From contig OZ252110.1 of assembly GCA_965248545.1 (NCBI GenBank), positions 1,488,001 through 1,552,000 of the forward strand: a stretch of DNA of 64,000 nucleotides. Reading direction: 5' to 3'. Under the pieces are notes generated by a model that saw only the letters and a list, made by a program, of their open reading frames with translations, was not told the DNA's origin and ran no database searches. The stretch is from Alteromonas_E sp965248545. Its GTDB lineage: Bacteria; Pseudomonadota; Gammaproteobacteria; Enterobacterales; Alteromonadaceae. Positions within the stretch are counted from its first letter, which is position 1. Every line of letters begins with the position of its first letter. This document shows, in pieces, positions 49,780 through 58,968 of the stretch. The position numbers were made by a program, and so were the translations under genes.

Positions 49780-51162
49780 ATGAGCTTTGAATCTAGCGAG
49801 ACCATAGTTGCTCAAGCCACTGCCAGCGGAAAAGGTAGCGTTGGTATCGTCCGTGTATCCGGGCCCCTCGCACGAGAAGTCGCAAATAGTATCCTCGGCT
49901 TTTGCCCTGACCCTCGCGTCGCCAGTTATCTACCGTTCAAAAATGCGTTAGGCGAAGCGATTGATCAAGGGCTAGCCTTGTTTTTCAAAGCGCCTAACTC
50001 CTTTACTGGCGAGGACGTACTAGAGCTGCAAGGACATGGTGGCCAAGTGGTACTCGATATGTTGATTGCTGAAGTGCTCAAGCATGATTCGATTAGAATC
50101 GCGAGACCAGGTGAATTCAGTGAACGGGCTTTTCTGAATGACAAAATAGACTTAGCACAGGCTGAGGCCATTGCTGACCTAATTGATGCCAGTTCACAGC
50201 ACGCTGCTAAAAGTGCTATGCGCAGCCTACAAGGCGCATTTTCAGCGCAAATACATGATCTTGTTGAACAGGTCATACATTTACGCATGTATGTTGAAGC
50301 CGCTATCGATTTTCCAGAGGAAGAAATCGATTTTCTTACCGATGGCAAAGTCGCGCGTGATTTGCAAACCATTGTTGACCAATTAGCACTAGTTAAGAAA
50401 CAAGCACAGCAAGGGTCAATTCTACGAGATGGAATGCAAGTGGTTATTGCGGGCAAACCTAATGCTGGAAAATCTAGCTTGATGAACGCACTAGCCGGCA
50501 AAGAAGCCGCGATAGTGACTGACATTGCTGGTACTACCCGCGATGTGCTCAAAGAGCACGTGAATATTGATGGTATGCCATTGCATATCATAGACACCGC
50601 GGGACTGCGGGATAGCGATGACAAAGTTGAACAAATTGGAATACAACGGGCGTGGGATGAGATAGAAAAGGCCGACCAAATATTGATAATGGTAGATAGC
50701 ACAACCACTGCGTCTCGAGACCCATGGCAAATCTGGCCTGAATTTATGGAAAAACTGCCAACGAATATCGGTGTTACCTTAATTAGGAATAAAATCGATA
50801 TCAATCAAGAGTCCGCGGGCAGTGAGACAATCCGAAGCCAAAGTGGTGATATCCCAGTTTATTCGCTGTCGGCTAGTACAGGGACTGGCATAGACGGCCT
50901 TAAAGATCACCTGAAACAGTGTATGGGTTATGCCAGCCAATCTGATGGTCAGTTTATTGCGCGACGCAGACATCTAGAAGCGTTGGAACACGCTTCTGCG
51001 CATGTCGATACTGGGCAACAGCAACTTCTCGCACATGCTGCTGGAGAAATACTTGCTGAAGAGCTGCGAATAGCGCAACAGCACTTGAACGAAATTACCG
51101 GTGAATTCTCCTCTGATGACTTGTTAGGGCGAATTTTTTCATCATTCTGTATAGGAAAATAG
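49780..51162 (+). CDS. mnmE: tRNA modification GTPase MnmE
   Basis: With MnmG, makes the (c)mnm5 modification at the tRNA wobble uridine. 460 residues (E. coli 454). An N-terminal folate-binding domain (about 1-120), then the G domain within the helical domain: GKPNAGKSSLMNAL, DIAGTTRD, DTAGLRDS, RNKID. The C-terminal FCIGK with the catalytic cysteine is intact. Its partner MnmG is across oriC. Confidence 0.97.
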   Translation: MSFESSETIVAQATASGKGSVGIVRVSGPLAREVANSILGFCPDPRVASYLPFKNALGEAIDQGLALFFKAPNSFTGEDVLELQGHGGQVVLDMLIAEVLKHDSIRIARPGEFSERAFLNDKIDLAQAEAIADLIDASSQHAAKSAMRSLQGAFSAQIHDLVEQVIHLRMYVEAAIDFPEEEIDFLTDGKVARDLQTIVDQLALVKKQAQQGSILRDGMQVVIAGKPNAGKSSLMNALAGKEAAIVTDIAGTTRDVLKEHVNIDGMPLHIIDTAGLRDSDDKVEQIGIQRAWDEIEKADQILIMVDSTTTASRDPWQIWPEFMEKLPTNIGVTLIRNKIDINQESAGSETIRSQSGDIPVYSLSASTGTGIDGLKDHLKQCMGYASQSDGQFIARRRHLEALEHASAHVDTGQQQLLAHAAGEILAEELRIAQQHLNEITGEFSSDDLLGRIFSSFCIGK

Positions 51163-51166
51163 TTGC

Positions 51167-51619
51167 ATGAGTCATGTTCAAATAATCGTTGGATCTGTGC
51201 TAGGCGCAAGTGAATATGTGGCTGATGCTATTTCAGAACGGCTTGAAGAAGAGAGCTTAAGTAGCTCAATTCATCTTCAACCTGAGTTTACCGACATTCC
51301 ACAGCAAGGCATTTGGGTAATTTGTTCATCAACCCACGGTGCCGGAGAATTGCCAGACAACATTCAGGGGTTTGCAAAATCTTTGCAGAGTGCTGCACTG
51401 AATGGACTTCCCTATGTCGTTTTTAGTCTCGGTGATAGTAGTTACGATACCTTCTGCCAAGGTGGGGCGACCTTAGACCAATTAATGAAAAATGCTGGTG
51501 CACAGAGTCTAGCTCAACCACTTGAGATCGATGTTCTTCAACATCCAATTCCCGAAGATTTCGCCATCGATTGGCTAAGCAAACATATTGATCTGTTTAA
51601 AGATAAGCGCCTGTGTTAG
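51167..51619 (+). CDS. mioC: Flavodoxin-like protein MioC
   Basis: 150 residues, FMN-binding flavodoxin fold with VGSVLGASEYVADAI, the CSSTHGAGELPDNIQGF loop and FSLGDSSYDTFCQGG. E. coli MioC (147) supports biotin synthase; its transcription also influences oriC. It is 4 bp after mnmE. In E. coli mioC borders oriC directly; here four genes intervene. Confidence 0.93.
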   Translation: MSHVQIIVGSVLGASEYVADAISERLEEESLSSSIHLQPEFTDIPQQGIWVICSSTHGAGELPDNIQGFAKSLQSAALNGLPYVVFSLGDSSYDTFCQGGATLDQLMKNAGAQSLAQPLEIDVLQHPIPEDFAIDWLSKHIDLFKDKRLC

Positions 51620-51623
51620 CACT

Positions 51624-52268
51624 ATGAACGATGCTGAATATACTGCACTTCAACAACCGCTCAGTAATGCCGCCAGGGTTTTGTATCTACTCGGACTAAA
51701 ACCGACAGCAAATCAGCATACAGGCGCAACACAACCGCTTATCAACAAAAACTTAATGGATTTGTTAAACGGCAAAGAGCAGGCCTATACACTGGGCCGC
51801 CAAATCAATGCGTTAGTAAAAGAACTGGCGAATGCGGGGTTGGTAAGCGTGCCAGTAAGTGTCGACATCGACAAAAGTCTCAACGGGCAACAACTCGAAT
51901 TGCCACTACTGGTGATTGATGACGAAGATTTTGTCACTTTGCATCAAACAACAACGGCTATGCATATCGAATGGCAGCCAAGAGAACAACTATTTAAACA
52001 ATTATGCCAATTAGTGGGGTTGATTGATCAAACTGCAGAAACTGATGAAATTGGCGACTTCGTATCATACTGGCTCGGCAGGCCACAAACACAGCTAACC
52101 CAATTTCAATGGACGCAAAAATTCGTCAGCCATCTAAAAAGACACAGGATGACGCGTCAAACCGGCATTAAGAAACAGATTGGTTCTCAAACGGTTAACG
52201 CTACCAGTGGTATACAGGCAGACGAAAATGCACGTAAGTTGGTAGAAAAGTACGCTACAAAAAAGTAA
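51624..52268 (+). CDS. dnaT: DnaT-like primosomal protein
   Basis: Probably a partner of the DnaC-like loader. 214 residues from ATG 51624, 4 bp after mioC; the longer frame overlaps mioC. The C-terminal segment EIGDFVSYWLGRPQTQLTQFQWTQKFVSHLKRH resembles the DnaT single-stranded-DNA-binding domain (FxxYWxxR..t..qWqqkF..hl). The N-terminal half (LSNAARVLYLLGLKP..NGKEQAYTLGRQINALVKEL) resembles DnaT multimerisation helices. E. coli DnaT is 179 residues. Symbol by domain and context. Confidence 0.75.
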   Translation: MNDAEYTALQQPLSNAARVLYLLGLKPTANQHTGATQPLINKNLMDLLNGKEQAYTLGRQINALVKELANAGLVSVPVSVDIDKSLNGQQLELPLLVIDDEDFVTLHQTTTAMHIEWQPREQLFKQLCQLVGLIDQTAETDEIGDFVSYWLGRPQTQLTQFQWTQKFVSHLKRHRMTRQTGIKKQIGSQTVNATSGIQADENARKLVEKYATKK

Positions 52269-52303
52269 TCTAATCATCGACTATTATTGGGACAAACTGC
52301 TCT

Positions 52304-53134
52304 GTGACTTCACTTTCTGACAAAATCGCTCAACTCGCTAAAACCTTAGGAAAATCTGTTCCTGATGCGTCCGAGCATTCGTCCACTACTGATTTTGACT
52401 ACAAACAAATTCGTCGTGAGTACGAGCAACAAGCCAATCAGGACGTCCACCTAATGCAGCAGAACTCAAGGCAGCAACGCATTGAGCAGCTACATGGGCG
52501 GTCCGACTTAAATCCACGCTGGACGTTCGACAATTTAATTCAGGACAGTGACGATGTAGTCGAAGCAGTGAGTATTGCGCAATCCTTTATCGCAGCCCAC
52601 TCGGATCCTAATTGGCGTAAAAATAGTTCGCATATGATGTTGTTTTACGGTGACTATGGACGTGGTAAATCCCATATTGCTGGGGCAATCGCGCATGAAC
52701 TAATTGCCCAATACGAAACCACCGTTCTCTATCGTCAGCTATCGAGTTTGCTAGAAATGCGCTTTTTCTCCTATGACTATTCGTCCACGGACAACATAGC
52801 GCAACAGTTTCGCGAAATTCAAAACGAACTACTTAACGTGGACCTGCTGATTTTGGATGAAGTTTGTGTCAATGAAACGATGTTAAAGAAAAACACCCAA
52901 AGCTGGTTGGGGAATTTATTGCGACAGCGTCTGGTAGAGAACAAAAACTGTATTCTCATTACCAATCACAGCTTGCAAGAACTTGAGCAGGCGTTGGGTA
53001 AATATTGCTTTGAATCTATTAAAGAATATGACACCTACAAAGTCAGATTTAGCGGTCCTAGCCGACGTAAAACTGTGACACCTGAAATTCCTGAAGAACA
53101 AAACATTCCGAGCTATCAGCCCAACCAGTTTTAA
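52304..53134 (+). CDS. dnaC: DnaC-like helicase loader ATPase
   Basis: AAA+ protein expected to load replicative helicase DnaB. 276 residues (E. coli DnaC 245). Walker A YGDYGRGKSHIAGAIAHEL near 114-132; Walker B DLLILDEVC near 185; sensor I ILITNHS; a C-terminal arginine segment KVRFSGPSRR. Start is GTG at 52304. It follows dnaT by 35 bp. E. coli dnaTC is far from oriC; here the pair lies 2-3 kb from it. Confidence 0.88.
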   Translation: MTSLSDKIAQLAKTLGKSVPDASEHSSTTDFDYKQIRREYEQQANQDVHLMQQNSRQQRIEQLHGRSDLNPRWTFDNLIQDSDDVVEAVSIAQSFIAAHSDPNWRKNSSHMMLFYGDYGRGKSHIAGAIAHELIAQYETTVLYRQLSSLLEMRFFSYDYSSTDNIAQQFREIQNELLNVDLLILDEVCVNETMLKKNTQSWLGNLLRQRLVENKNCILITNHSLQELEQALGKYCFESIKEYDTYKVRFSGPSRRKTVTPEIPEEQNIPSYQPNQF

Positions 53135-53161
53135 TCCTAGTTGATAAATTACTTGGCTATT

Positions 53162-54124
53162 TCAGTCAAGGCTGCCTATTGCGCTTTGTGCAAGTTCAGT
53201 TGCCACAGCCAAGCTCTCCTCGTCTGTGGCGGGATAGTCAGCAATTACCCCAAATTGATTCCAACTATTGCCAGATGACTCGTTAGTTATCTGTGCATAG
53301 GGCAATACCAGTGAGACCTGATGGCTCAAAGACAATGATTTTGTTAACACTGAAACACCCATAGAGTCATAACCGACGACAGTTGCTCTTCCCAGTTCCT
53401 TAAAACTGTGACTAAACAGTTCCCACGGACCTGCTACAAATGAGGACTGCAATACAAATACAGGAACATCTATAAACTCTGCTGTCACTTGGTTACCTGA
53501 CGTGTACAAATGTTCTGTTTGCTTGTTGGAACTGGAAATAGTTGCCAAATAACTGTGCGCTGGTACAAACCAGTCCAAAATATACTCCGATAGCATGATA
53601 GAACCGGTGTGAGCATCTCGAATATCAATGATAAGTGCTTTAACCCCCTTCAATTGAGCAAAGGCATGATCGATACTTTGTGCAGACTCAGGAAACCAAA
53701 AGTCACCTTGTAGTGCTAAATATCCAATGTCGTTCGCCAACACGCTAACCGTGACTGTGCTTTCTAATTGCTGGCTAACCAAACTGTCATTTAACAAGAC
53801 GGCTGGATCAAATCTGAGTTCAAAACGACTATCCCCTGTTGCTGAGATGAGGATCTGTTCAAGTTGCTGCCGCAAATGATCGAATTGAAAAGGACGATCA
53901 AATTCACCTGCTAATCGTCTACTGTTTAGGCGTTGTACCGCTAATTCAGCTTTGCTGGGGAATAAGTAATCCTGTTGGAGTGCAACGATGGTGTTATCGA
54001 TGATTTGCGCTACTTGATCAGCATTCAGAACTGCGTCTGATGCTTTGCGCTCTGCAGCAACAGCTGTTACAGACCAAAACAACAGACTGGTTAAAATCCA
54101 CCAGCGTGCGACTATCTTAGCCAT
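53162..54124 (-). CDS. Exported S41 (IRBP/tail-specific protease-like) protein lacking catalytic residues
   Basis: 320 residues with a signal peptide (to AVAAERK, about 24). An N-terminal helical region (IIDNTIVALQQDYLFPSKAELAVQRLNSR) and a core (NDIGYLALQGDFWF.. ALIIDIRDAHTGSIMLSEYILDWF.. LGRATVVGYDSMG) follow the S41B fold. The nucleophile motif, usually FSGAE or FSAAE, reads FVAGPWE, so the serine appears to be alanine, and the later lysine position reads V. No PDZ is apparent. A binding role seems likelier than proteolysis. Confidence 0.68.
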   Translation of the reverse strand: MAKIVARWWILTSLLFWSVTAVAAERKASDAVLNADQVAQIIDNTIVALQQDYLFPSKAELAVQRLNSRRLAGEFDRPFQFDHLRQQLEQILISATGDSRFELRFDPAVLLNDSLVSQQLESTVTVSVLANDIGYLALQGDFWFPESAQSIDHAFAQLKGVKALIIDIRDAHTGSIMLSEYILDWFVPAHSYLATISSSNKQTEHLYTSGNQVTAEFIDVPVFVLQSSFVAGPWELFSHSFKELGRATVVGYDSMGVSVLTKSLSLSHQVSLVLPYAQITNESSGNSWNQFGVIADYPATDEESLAVATELAQSAIGSLD

Positions 54125-54310
54125 GTTGATTACTTCCCTCTCTCTGTCTATTTACTATCAGTATGAATCGAATCACCATTTTCAATTACATTCTTATCAA
54201 TATTTCAACTGACACGACTTGAAACAAAACGATCTGCAATTTAAACCTTTTAATTTTTCCTTGCGACTAAGCTCTAACAACAGGCTAAACCCGATCGAAA
54301 AGGAAACAAC

Positions 54311-55099
54311 ATGACAAACCTCAACAAGTCTTTCGTACTCACTACGACAGCGGCCTTACTCTCTGCATACAGTCTTATGGCGAATGCCGATACCTTGAGC
54401 CAAACCTACCAGGTTAGCCCAGGTGAAACACTCTATCTAAAAACGGATGCTGGCAGTATCAATGTTGAAACTCACAACAGTGATAGCGTTGAAATAGAAG
54501 TTGAAATTGACGGACCTGATGCTGATGATTTCTCGGTACGATTTGAACAAACCAGCGACGGTGTGAATATATACGGCGAAAGGGAAAACGAAGGGGGCTG
54601 GGGATGGAACAATCAATTACGTGTAAAATATCATCTGCATGTACCAGAACAGTACAATCTGGATTTGAATACTGCGGGTGGCTCAATCAAAGTCGAAGAT
54701 TTAACAGGGAATGTTGAGGCGCAAACCTCCGGAGGATCAATCGGACTTGGCGATATTGTCGGCGATGTTGATGTACATACATCGGGCGGTTCAATTCGCG
54801 TTGAAAGTGTTTATGGCGAAATTGACGCCAATACTTCTGGTGGCAGTATCAAAGTAGAGTTTGCCAAGCAGATTACGCAGGATGCTTCTTTATCCACATC
54901 AGGCGGCTCAATCACAGCATGGTTACCGGAAGATATAGCGATCGATCTGTCTGCTTCTACTTCAGGTGGTTCAGTAAAATCAGATTTTGACGTCGACGGC
55001 AGAGTCAAAAAGCGTTCGATTCGCGGAGAAATCAATGGCGGCGGCCCTGAACTGTCACTCAGAACCAGTGGCGGTAGTGTAAAGATCAAAAAACAGTAG
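54311..55099 (+). CDS. Exported DUF4097 beta-repeat protein
   Basis: 262 residues with a signal peptide (to MANADT, about 27). From about residue 115 on, strands repeat the motif TSGGSI or TSGGSV about every 17-25 residues (at least six copies), the DUF4097 right-handed beta-solenoid pattern. No membrane anchor or active site. Function unknown; relatives are called putative adhesins. It ends just before oriC. Confidence 0.82.
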   Translation: MTNLNKSFVLTTTAALLSAYSLMANADTLSQTYQVSPGETLYLKTDAGSINVETHNSDSVEIEVEIDGPDADDFSVRFEQTSDGVNIYGERENEGGWGWNNQLRVKYHLHVPEQYNLDLNTAGGSIKVEDLTGNVEAQTSGGSIGLGDIVGDVDVHTSGGSIRVESVYGEIDANTSGGSIKVEFAKQITQDASLSTSGGSITAWLPEDIAIDLSASTSGGSVKSDFDVDGRVKKRSIRGEINGGGPELSLRTSGGSVKIKKQ

Positions 55100-55129
55100 G
55101 TAAATAAAGGGCGTCGAGTTACGGCGCCC

Positions 55130-55502
55130 GATCGCACTTCAGATCTGTCCAGATCTTATCTATTACTTATTCACAGTATAATGACATGATCTATACAGCT
55201 GTGGATAAGATCACAAATAACATGTGATCGGAGGATCACTTTACTGTGATCTAAATTGTTTACTTTTTGAGTTGTGGATAACAAGGCTAGTTATACACAT
55301 CTTATATGCCATAATGATCGCATAGATCACAGCTAAAATTTATATATAACCTTATGTTTTTATTAGATAAAACCGGCTTATAAACAGAATTAAGAGCCCT
55401 TAATAATAATAAAAATAAAAGATCTATATAGAGATCTTAATTTAATAACAGCCGGATCAATTAACGATCTGCATCTGATCTAACAAAATAAATATCCCGA
55501 TC
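55130..55502. other. oriC: Chromosomal replication origin oriC
   Basis: Four DnaA boxes: 55167-55175 TTATTCACA, 55200-55208 TGTGGATAA, 55273-55281 TGTGGATAA and 55291-55299 TTATACACA. There are 16 GATC (Dam) sites in these 373 bp, by my count, against about 1.5 expected. Between the boxes and mnmG the sequence is very A/T-rich (about 55330-55450), with GATCTATTTGTAT at 55499 matching 11 of 13 bases of the E. coli unwinding 13-mer. It lies directly upstream of mnmG, the gammaproteobacterial location. The whole intergene is 55100-55614. Confidence 0.92.
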
Positions 55503-55614
55503 TATTTGTATATTCCTTATACGATTTTTATTTTTTTACAGGCTTAAATCATATAAAATACGCGGCCGCATTTTTGCCATAGGCAGTTTGCAATTTTTAA
55601 TAGAGGTACGGGTA

Positions 55615-57516
55615 GTGTTTTATCAACAGTCTTTTGATGTCATCGTCGTTGGTGGTGGTCATGCAGGTTCTGAAGCTGCATTGGCATCCGCTCGTATGGG
55701 CGCAAGTACATTGTTGTTAACCCATAATATTGAAACATTGGGCCAAATGTCATGTAACCCAGCGATCGGCGGGATCGGTAAAGGTCACTTGGTTAAGGAA
55801 ATCGATGCGCTAGGCGGTGCTATGGCGATGGCTGCTGATAAGGCAGGTATTCAATTCCGTACTCTTAATAGTAGTAAAGGCCCTGCGGTTCGAGCTACGC
55901 GAGCCCAAGCCGATCGCTCCCTTTATCGGTCAGCGATGCGTAACGTTCTCGAGCAACAACCGAATCTGACTTTATTTCAACAATCTTGTGATGACTTGAT
56001 CGTTGAAAACAATCGCGTTTGCGGCGTCGTGACGCAAATGGGACTCAAATTCAAAGCTAAAACGGTTGTGTTAACAGTCGGCACGTTTTTGGGCGGAACC
56101 ATCCACATTGGGCTAGAGAATTTTAAAGGTGGACGAGCTGGCGATCCGCCTTCGATCGCACTAGCTGATCGTTTGCGCGCTTTGCCATTCAGAGTTGATC
56201 GATTGAAAACTGGCACGCCTGCTCGTTTAGATGCTAGAACACTGGATTACTCAGTGATGCAAGAACAGCCTGGAGACACCCCGTTACCGGTATTTTCATT
56301 CTTAGGCAAACGATCTGACCACCCTGAGCAGATCTCATGCTACATCACGCATACCAATGAGCAAACGCATGACATTATCCGCAGTGGTCTTGACCGTTCT
56401 CCCATGTACACAGGTGTTATCGAGGGTGTTGGTCCGCGTTATTGTCCCTCGATAGAAGATAAAATAATGCGATTTGCGGATAAGAATTCGCATCAAATTT
56501 TTGTCGAGCCTGAGGGTTTAAATAGTATTGAAGTATACCCAAATGGCATCTCAACGAGTTTGCCATTTGACGTGCAGATGGCGTTGGTTCGTTCGATTAA
56601 AGGTTTTGAAAACGCACATATCGTAAGGCCTGGATACGCAATCGAATATGATTTCTTCGATCCAAGAGACTTGAAGCAAACGCTAGAAACCAAGTTTATC
56701 GATGGTTTGTTCTTCGCTGGTCAGATTAATGGCACTACCGGTTATGAAGAAGCTGGCGCGCAAGGTTTGATTGCTGGAGCAAACGCTGCGTTGCAAGTTA
56801 AACAGCAAGATCCGTTGATTTTGCGTCGCGATCAAGCATACATGGGCGTTCTGATTGATGACCTCGCCACGATGGGAACCAAAGAACCCTACCGCATGTT
56901 TACCAGTCGTGCCGAGTACCGCTTGCTGTTGCGCGAGGACAATGCTGATATGCGCTTGACCGAAATGGGTCGTCAAGTGGGCCTAGTTGATGATGTCCGT
57001 TGGCAAGCTTTCAATCAGAAACAAGAACTAATTGAACAAGAAATTCAGCGTTTACGCGGTCAATGGGTTCATCCGGACCATCAAGCTGTGGGCGAGTTGA
57101 ACCCAATGGTTAAAAACCCTATTTCTAGAGAACACTCACTCGAGGAGCTGATCCGCCGTCCCGAGATGACCTATGATAGGTTAATGAGTATTGAGTCATT
57201 AGGACCTAAGCTTGAACATGAACAAGCTGCTGAACAGGTAGAAATTCAAATTAAATACGCCGGCTATATATCGCGCCAGCAAGAAGAAATCGCTAAAACA
57301 CAGCGACATGAAAATACTTTGATTCCAGTGGATTTTGATTTTTCGACCGTATCGGGTCTTAGCAATGAAGTCGTTGCGAAATTGACGGATGCTAGGCCTG
57401 AAACAATCGGCAAAGCGTCGCGAATCTCGGGAATAACGCCTGCCGCAATTTCACTATTGCTCGTGTATTTGAAAAAACATGGCGCTTTGCGTAAACAGCA
57501 ACGAGTTTCAGCTTGA
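55615..57516 (+). CDS. mnmG: tRNA uridine-5-carboxymethylaminomethyl enzyme MnmG (GidA)
   Basis: FAD enzyme that, with MnmE, modifies wobble uridine. 633 residues (E. coli 629). The dinucleotide fold FDVIVVGGGHAGSEAALASARMG is at the N-terminus; NPAIGGIGKGHLVKEIDALGG and GLFFAGQINGTTGYEEAGAQGL follow. I start at GTG 55615 (GAGG upstream), giving the family MFYQQSFDVI start; the longer frame adds nine unrelated residues. Its promoter lies in the oriC intergene. Confidence 0.97.
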   Translation: MFYQQSFDVIVVGGGHAGSEAALASARMGASTLLLTHNIETLGQMSCNPAIGGIGKGHLVKEIDALGGAMAMAADKAGIQFRTLNSSKGPAVRATRAQADRSLYRSAMRNVLEQQPNLTLFQQSCDDLIVENNRVCGVVTQMGLKFKAKTVVLTVGTFLGGTIHIGLENFKGGRAGDPPSIALADRLRALPFRVDRLKTGTPARLDARTLDYSVMQEQPGDTPLPVFSFLGKRSDHPEQISCYITHTNEQTHDIIRSGLDRSPMYTGVIEGVGPRYCPSIEDKIMRFADKNSHQIFVEPEGLNSIEVYPNGISTSLPFDVQMALVRSIKGFENAHIVRPGYAIEYDFFDPRDLKQTLETKFIDGLFFAGQINGTTGYEEAGAQGLIAGANAALQVKQQDPLILRRDQAYMGVLIDDLATMGTKEPYRMFTSRAEYRLLLREDNADMRLTEMGRQVGLVDDVRWQAFNQKQELIEQEIQRLRGQWVHPDHQAVGELNPMVKNPISREHSLEELIRRPEMTYDRLMSIESLGPKLEHEQAAEQVEIQIKYAGYISRQQEEIAKTQRHENTLIPVDFDFSTVSGLSNEVVAKLTDARPETIGKASRISGITPAAISLLLVYLKKHGALRKQQRVSA

Positions 57517-58148
57517 TGTTAGAAGATTTGCGTTCGCCTTTGCTAAATGGCGCTGAAAAGCTGGATTTGGATCTGAGTAACCCACAAATCGATGCGCTAC
57601 TTGGTTACCTATCACTCATGCATAAGTGGAATAAAGCCTACAATCTGACGTCGGTCAGAGATCCCAAGGAAATGTTGCAAAAACATATTTTGGATTCATT
57701 GGCTGTAGCGCCATATATTCATTCAAAGTCCTACATTGACGTTGGTACAGGCCCTGGATTGCCAGGTATTCCGCTATCAATCGTTTGTCCGAGCGCTTCA
57801 TTTACTTGCTTGGATAGTTTGGGTAAACGCGTGCGCTTTATGAAGCAAGTCGTGCATGAGCTTAAACTTACTAATGTTGAACCCATTCAATCTCGTGTTG
57901 AACAACATCAACCTGATAAGCCCTACGATGGTGTTCTGAGTCGCGCATTTGCCTCGTTAAGTGATATGCTTACTTGGTGTGAACATTTGATCGATTCATC
58001 GGGCGAATTTCTTGCATTAAAAGGCCAATACCCGCAAGATGAGTTAGCAGATATTCCTGATAATATCGCCCTTGTGAGTACTCACAAACTTGAAGTACCC
58101 TATATGGTAGGGGAAAGAAACTTAATCGTACTGAAAAAACACCAATAG
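57516..58148 (+). CDS. rsmG: 16S rRNA (guanine-527-N7) methyltransferase
   Basis: SAM-dependent m7G527 methyltransferase (GidB). 210 residues (E. coli 207). The motif YIDVGTGPGLPGIPLSIV, then VRFMKQVVHELKL and LSRAFASLSDML, are family blocks. The ATG overlaps the mnmG stop (TGATG). Confidence 0.97.
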   Translation: MLEDLRSPLLNGAEKLDLDLSNPQIDALLGYLSLMHKWNKAYNLTSVRDPKEMLQKHILDSLAVAPYIHSKSYIDVGTGPGLPGIPLSIVCPSASFTCLDSLGKRVRFMKQVVHELKLTNVEPIQSRVEQHQPDKPYDGVLSRAFASLSDMLTWCEHLIDSSGEFLALKGQYPQDELADIPDNIALVSTHKLEVPYMVGERNLIVLKKHQ

Positions 58149-58156
58149 GATTCTGT

Positions 58157-58951
58157 GTGGCTAAGGTCATTGCAATTGCCAATCAAAAAGGTGGTGTAGG
58201 CAAAACTACAACCGCAGTAAATGTGGCTGCTTCAATGGCAGCGACACGACGCAAAGTATTGCTCATTGACCTCGACCCCCAAGGAAACGCGACTATGGGC
58301 AGTGGCGTTGATAAATACGAGGCAGAGTCAACCAGTTACGAGTTGCTGATTGAAGAAAAGCCGGTCGAAGAAGTGATTATTAAAGACACTTCGGGGAAAT
58401 ACGACTTGATAGCGGGTAATGGCGATGTTACCGCTGCTGAAATAAAACTAATGGAAGTATTTGCGCGCGAAGTCCGGCTCAGAAATGCACTCGCTCCGGT
58501 TCAGGACTACTACGATTTTATTTTTATCGATTGTCCACCATCGCTTAATCAATTAACGGTTAATGCTTTGGCAGCAGCAGACTCAGTGCTAGTGCCGATG
58601 CAATGCGAATATTATGCATTAGAAGGTCTAACAGCGCTGATGGATACAATTCAAAAGTTAGCGTCAGTAGTAAATCCCAATTTGAAGATTGAGGGTGTAT
58701 TACGAACCATGTATGACCCTAGAAATAGACTCGCCAACGACGTATCAGAACAATTAAAGCGTCATTTTGGTGAACAAGTTTATCGCACCGTTATTCCCAG
58801 AAATGTAAGGCTGGCAGAAGCCCCAAGCTTTGGCGCCCCAGCCATGTACTACGACAAGTCGTCTACTGGCGCGAAGGCATATTTAGCGCTTGCCGGGGAA
58901 ATACTGCGACGTCGCGATAAACAACAAACTACAACGGCGAAAGCTAGCTAA
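58157..58951 (+). CDS. parA: Chromosome partitioning ATPase ParA
   Basis: Deviant-Walker ATPase moving ParB-parS complexes. 264 residues; Walker A KGGVGKTTTAVNVAAS at about 11-26, LIDLDPQGNATMG near 35-47 and the chromosomal Soj-type GVLRTMYDPRNRLANDV. Start is GTG at 58157. It is 17 bp before parB; the partner parS sites are in recF. Confidence 0.97.
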   Translation: MAKVIAIANQKGGVGKTTTAVNVAASMAATRRKVLLIDLDPQGNATMGSGVDKYEAESTSYELLIEEKPVEEVIIKDTSGKYDLIAGNGDVTAAEIKLMEVFAREVRLRNALAPVQDYYDFIFIDCPPSLNQLTVNALAAADSVLVPMQCEYYALEGLTALMDTIQKLASVVNPNLKIEGVLRTMYDPRNRLANDVSEQLKRHFGEQVYRTVIPRNVRLAEAPSFGAPAMYYDKSSTGAKAYLALAGEILRRRDKQQTTTAKAS

Positions 58952-58968
58952 CGCGTTAAGAGGAAAGC

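Noticed and set aside
49965..50804. 279-codon frame antisense to mnmE
   Set aside because: Low-complexity Ser/Cys/Ile-rich translation mirrors the sense codons of an intact mnmE; no ribosome site.
55110..55130. Terminator after the DUF4097 gene
   Set aside because: A 5-bp GGGCG/CGCCC stem without a T-run is too weak.
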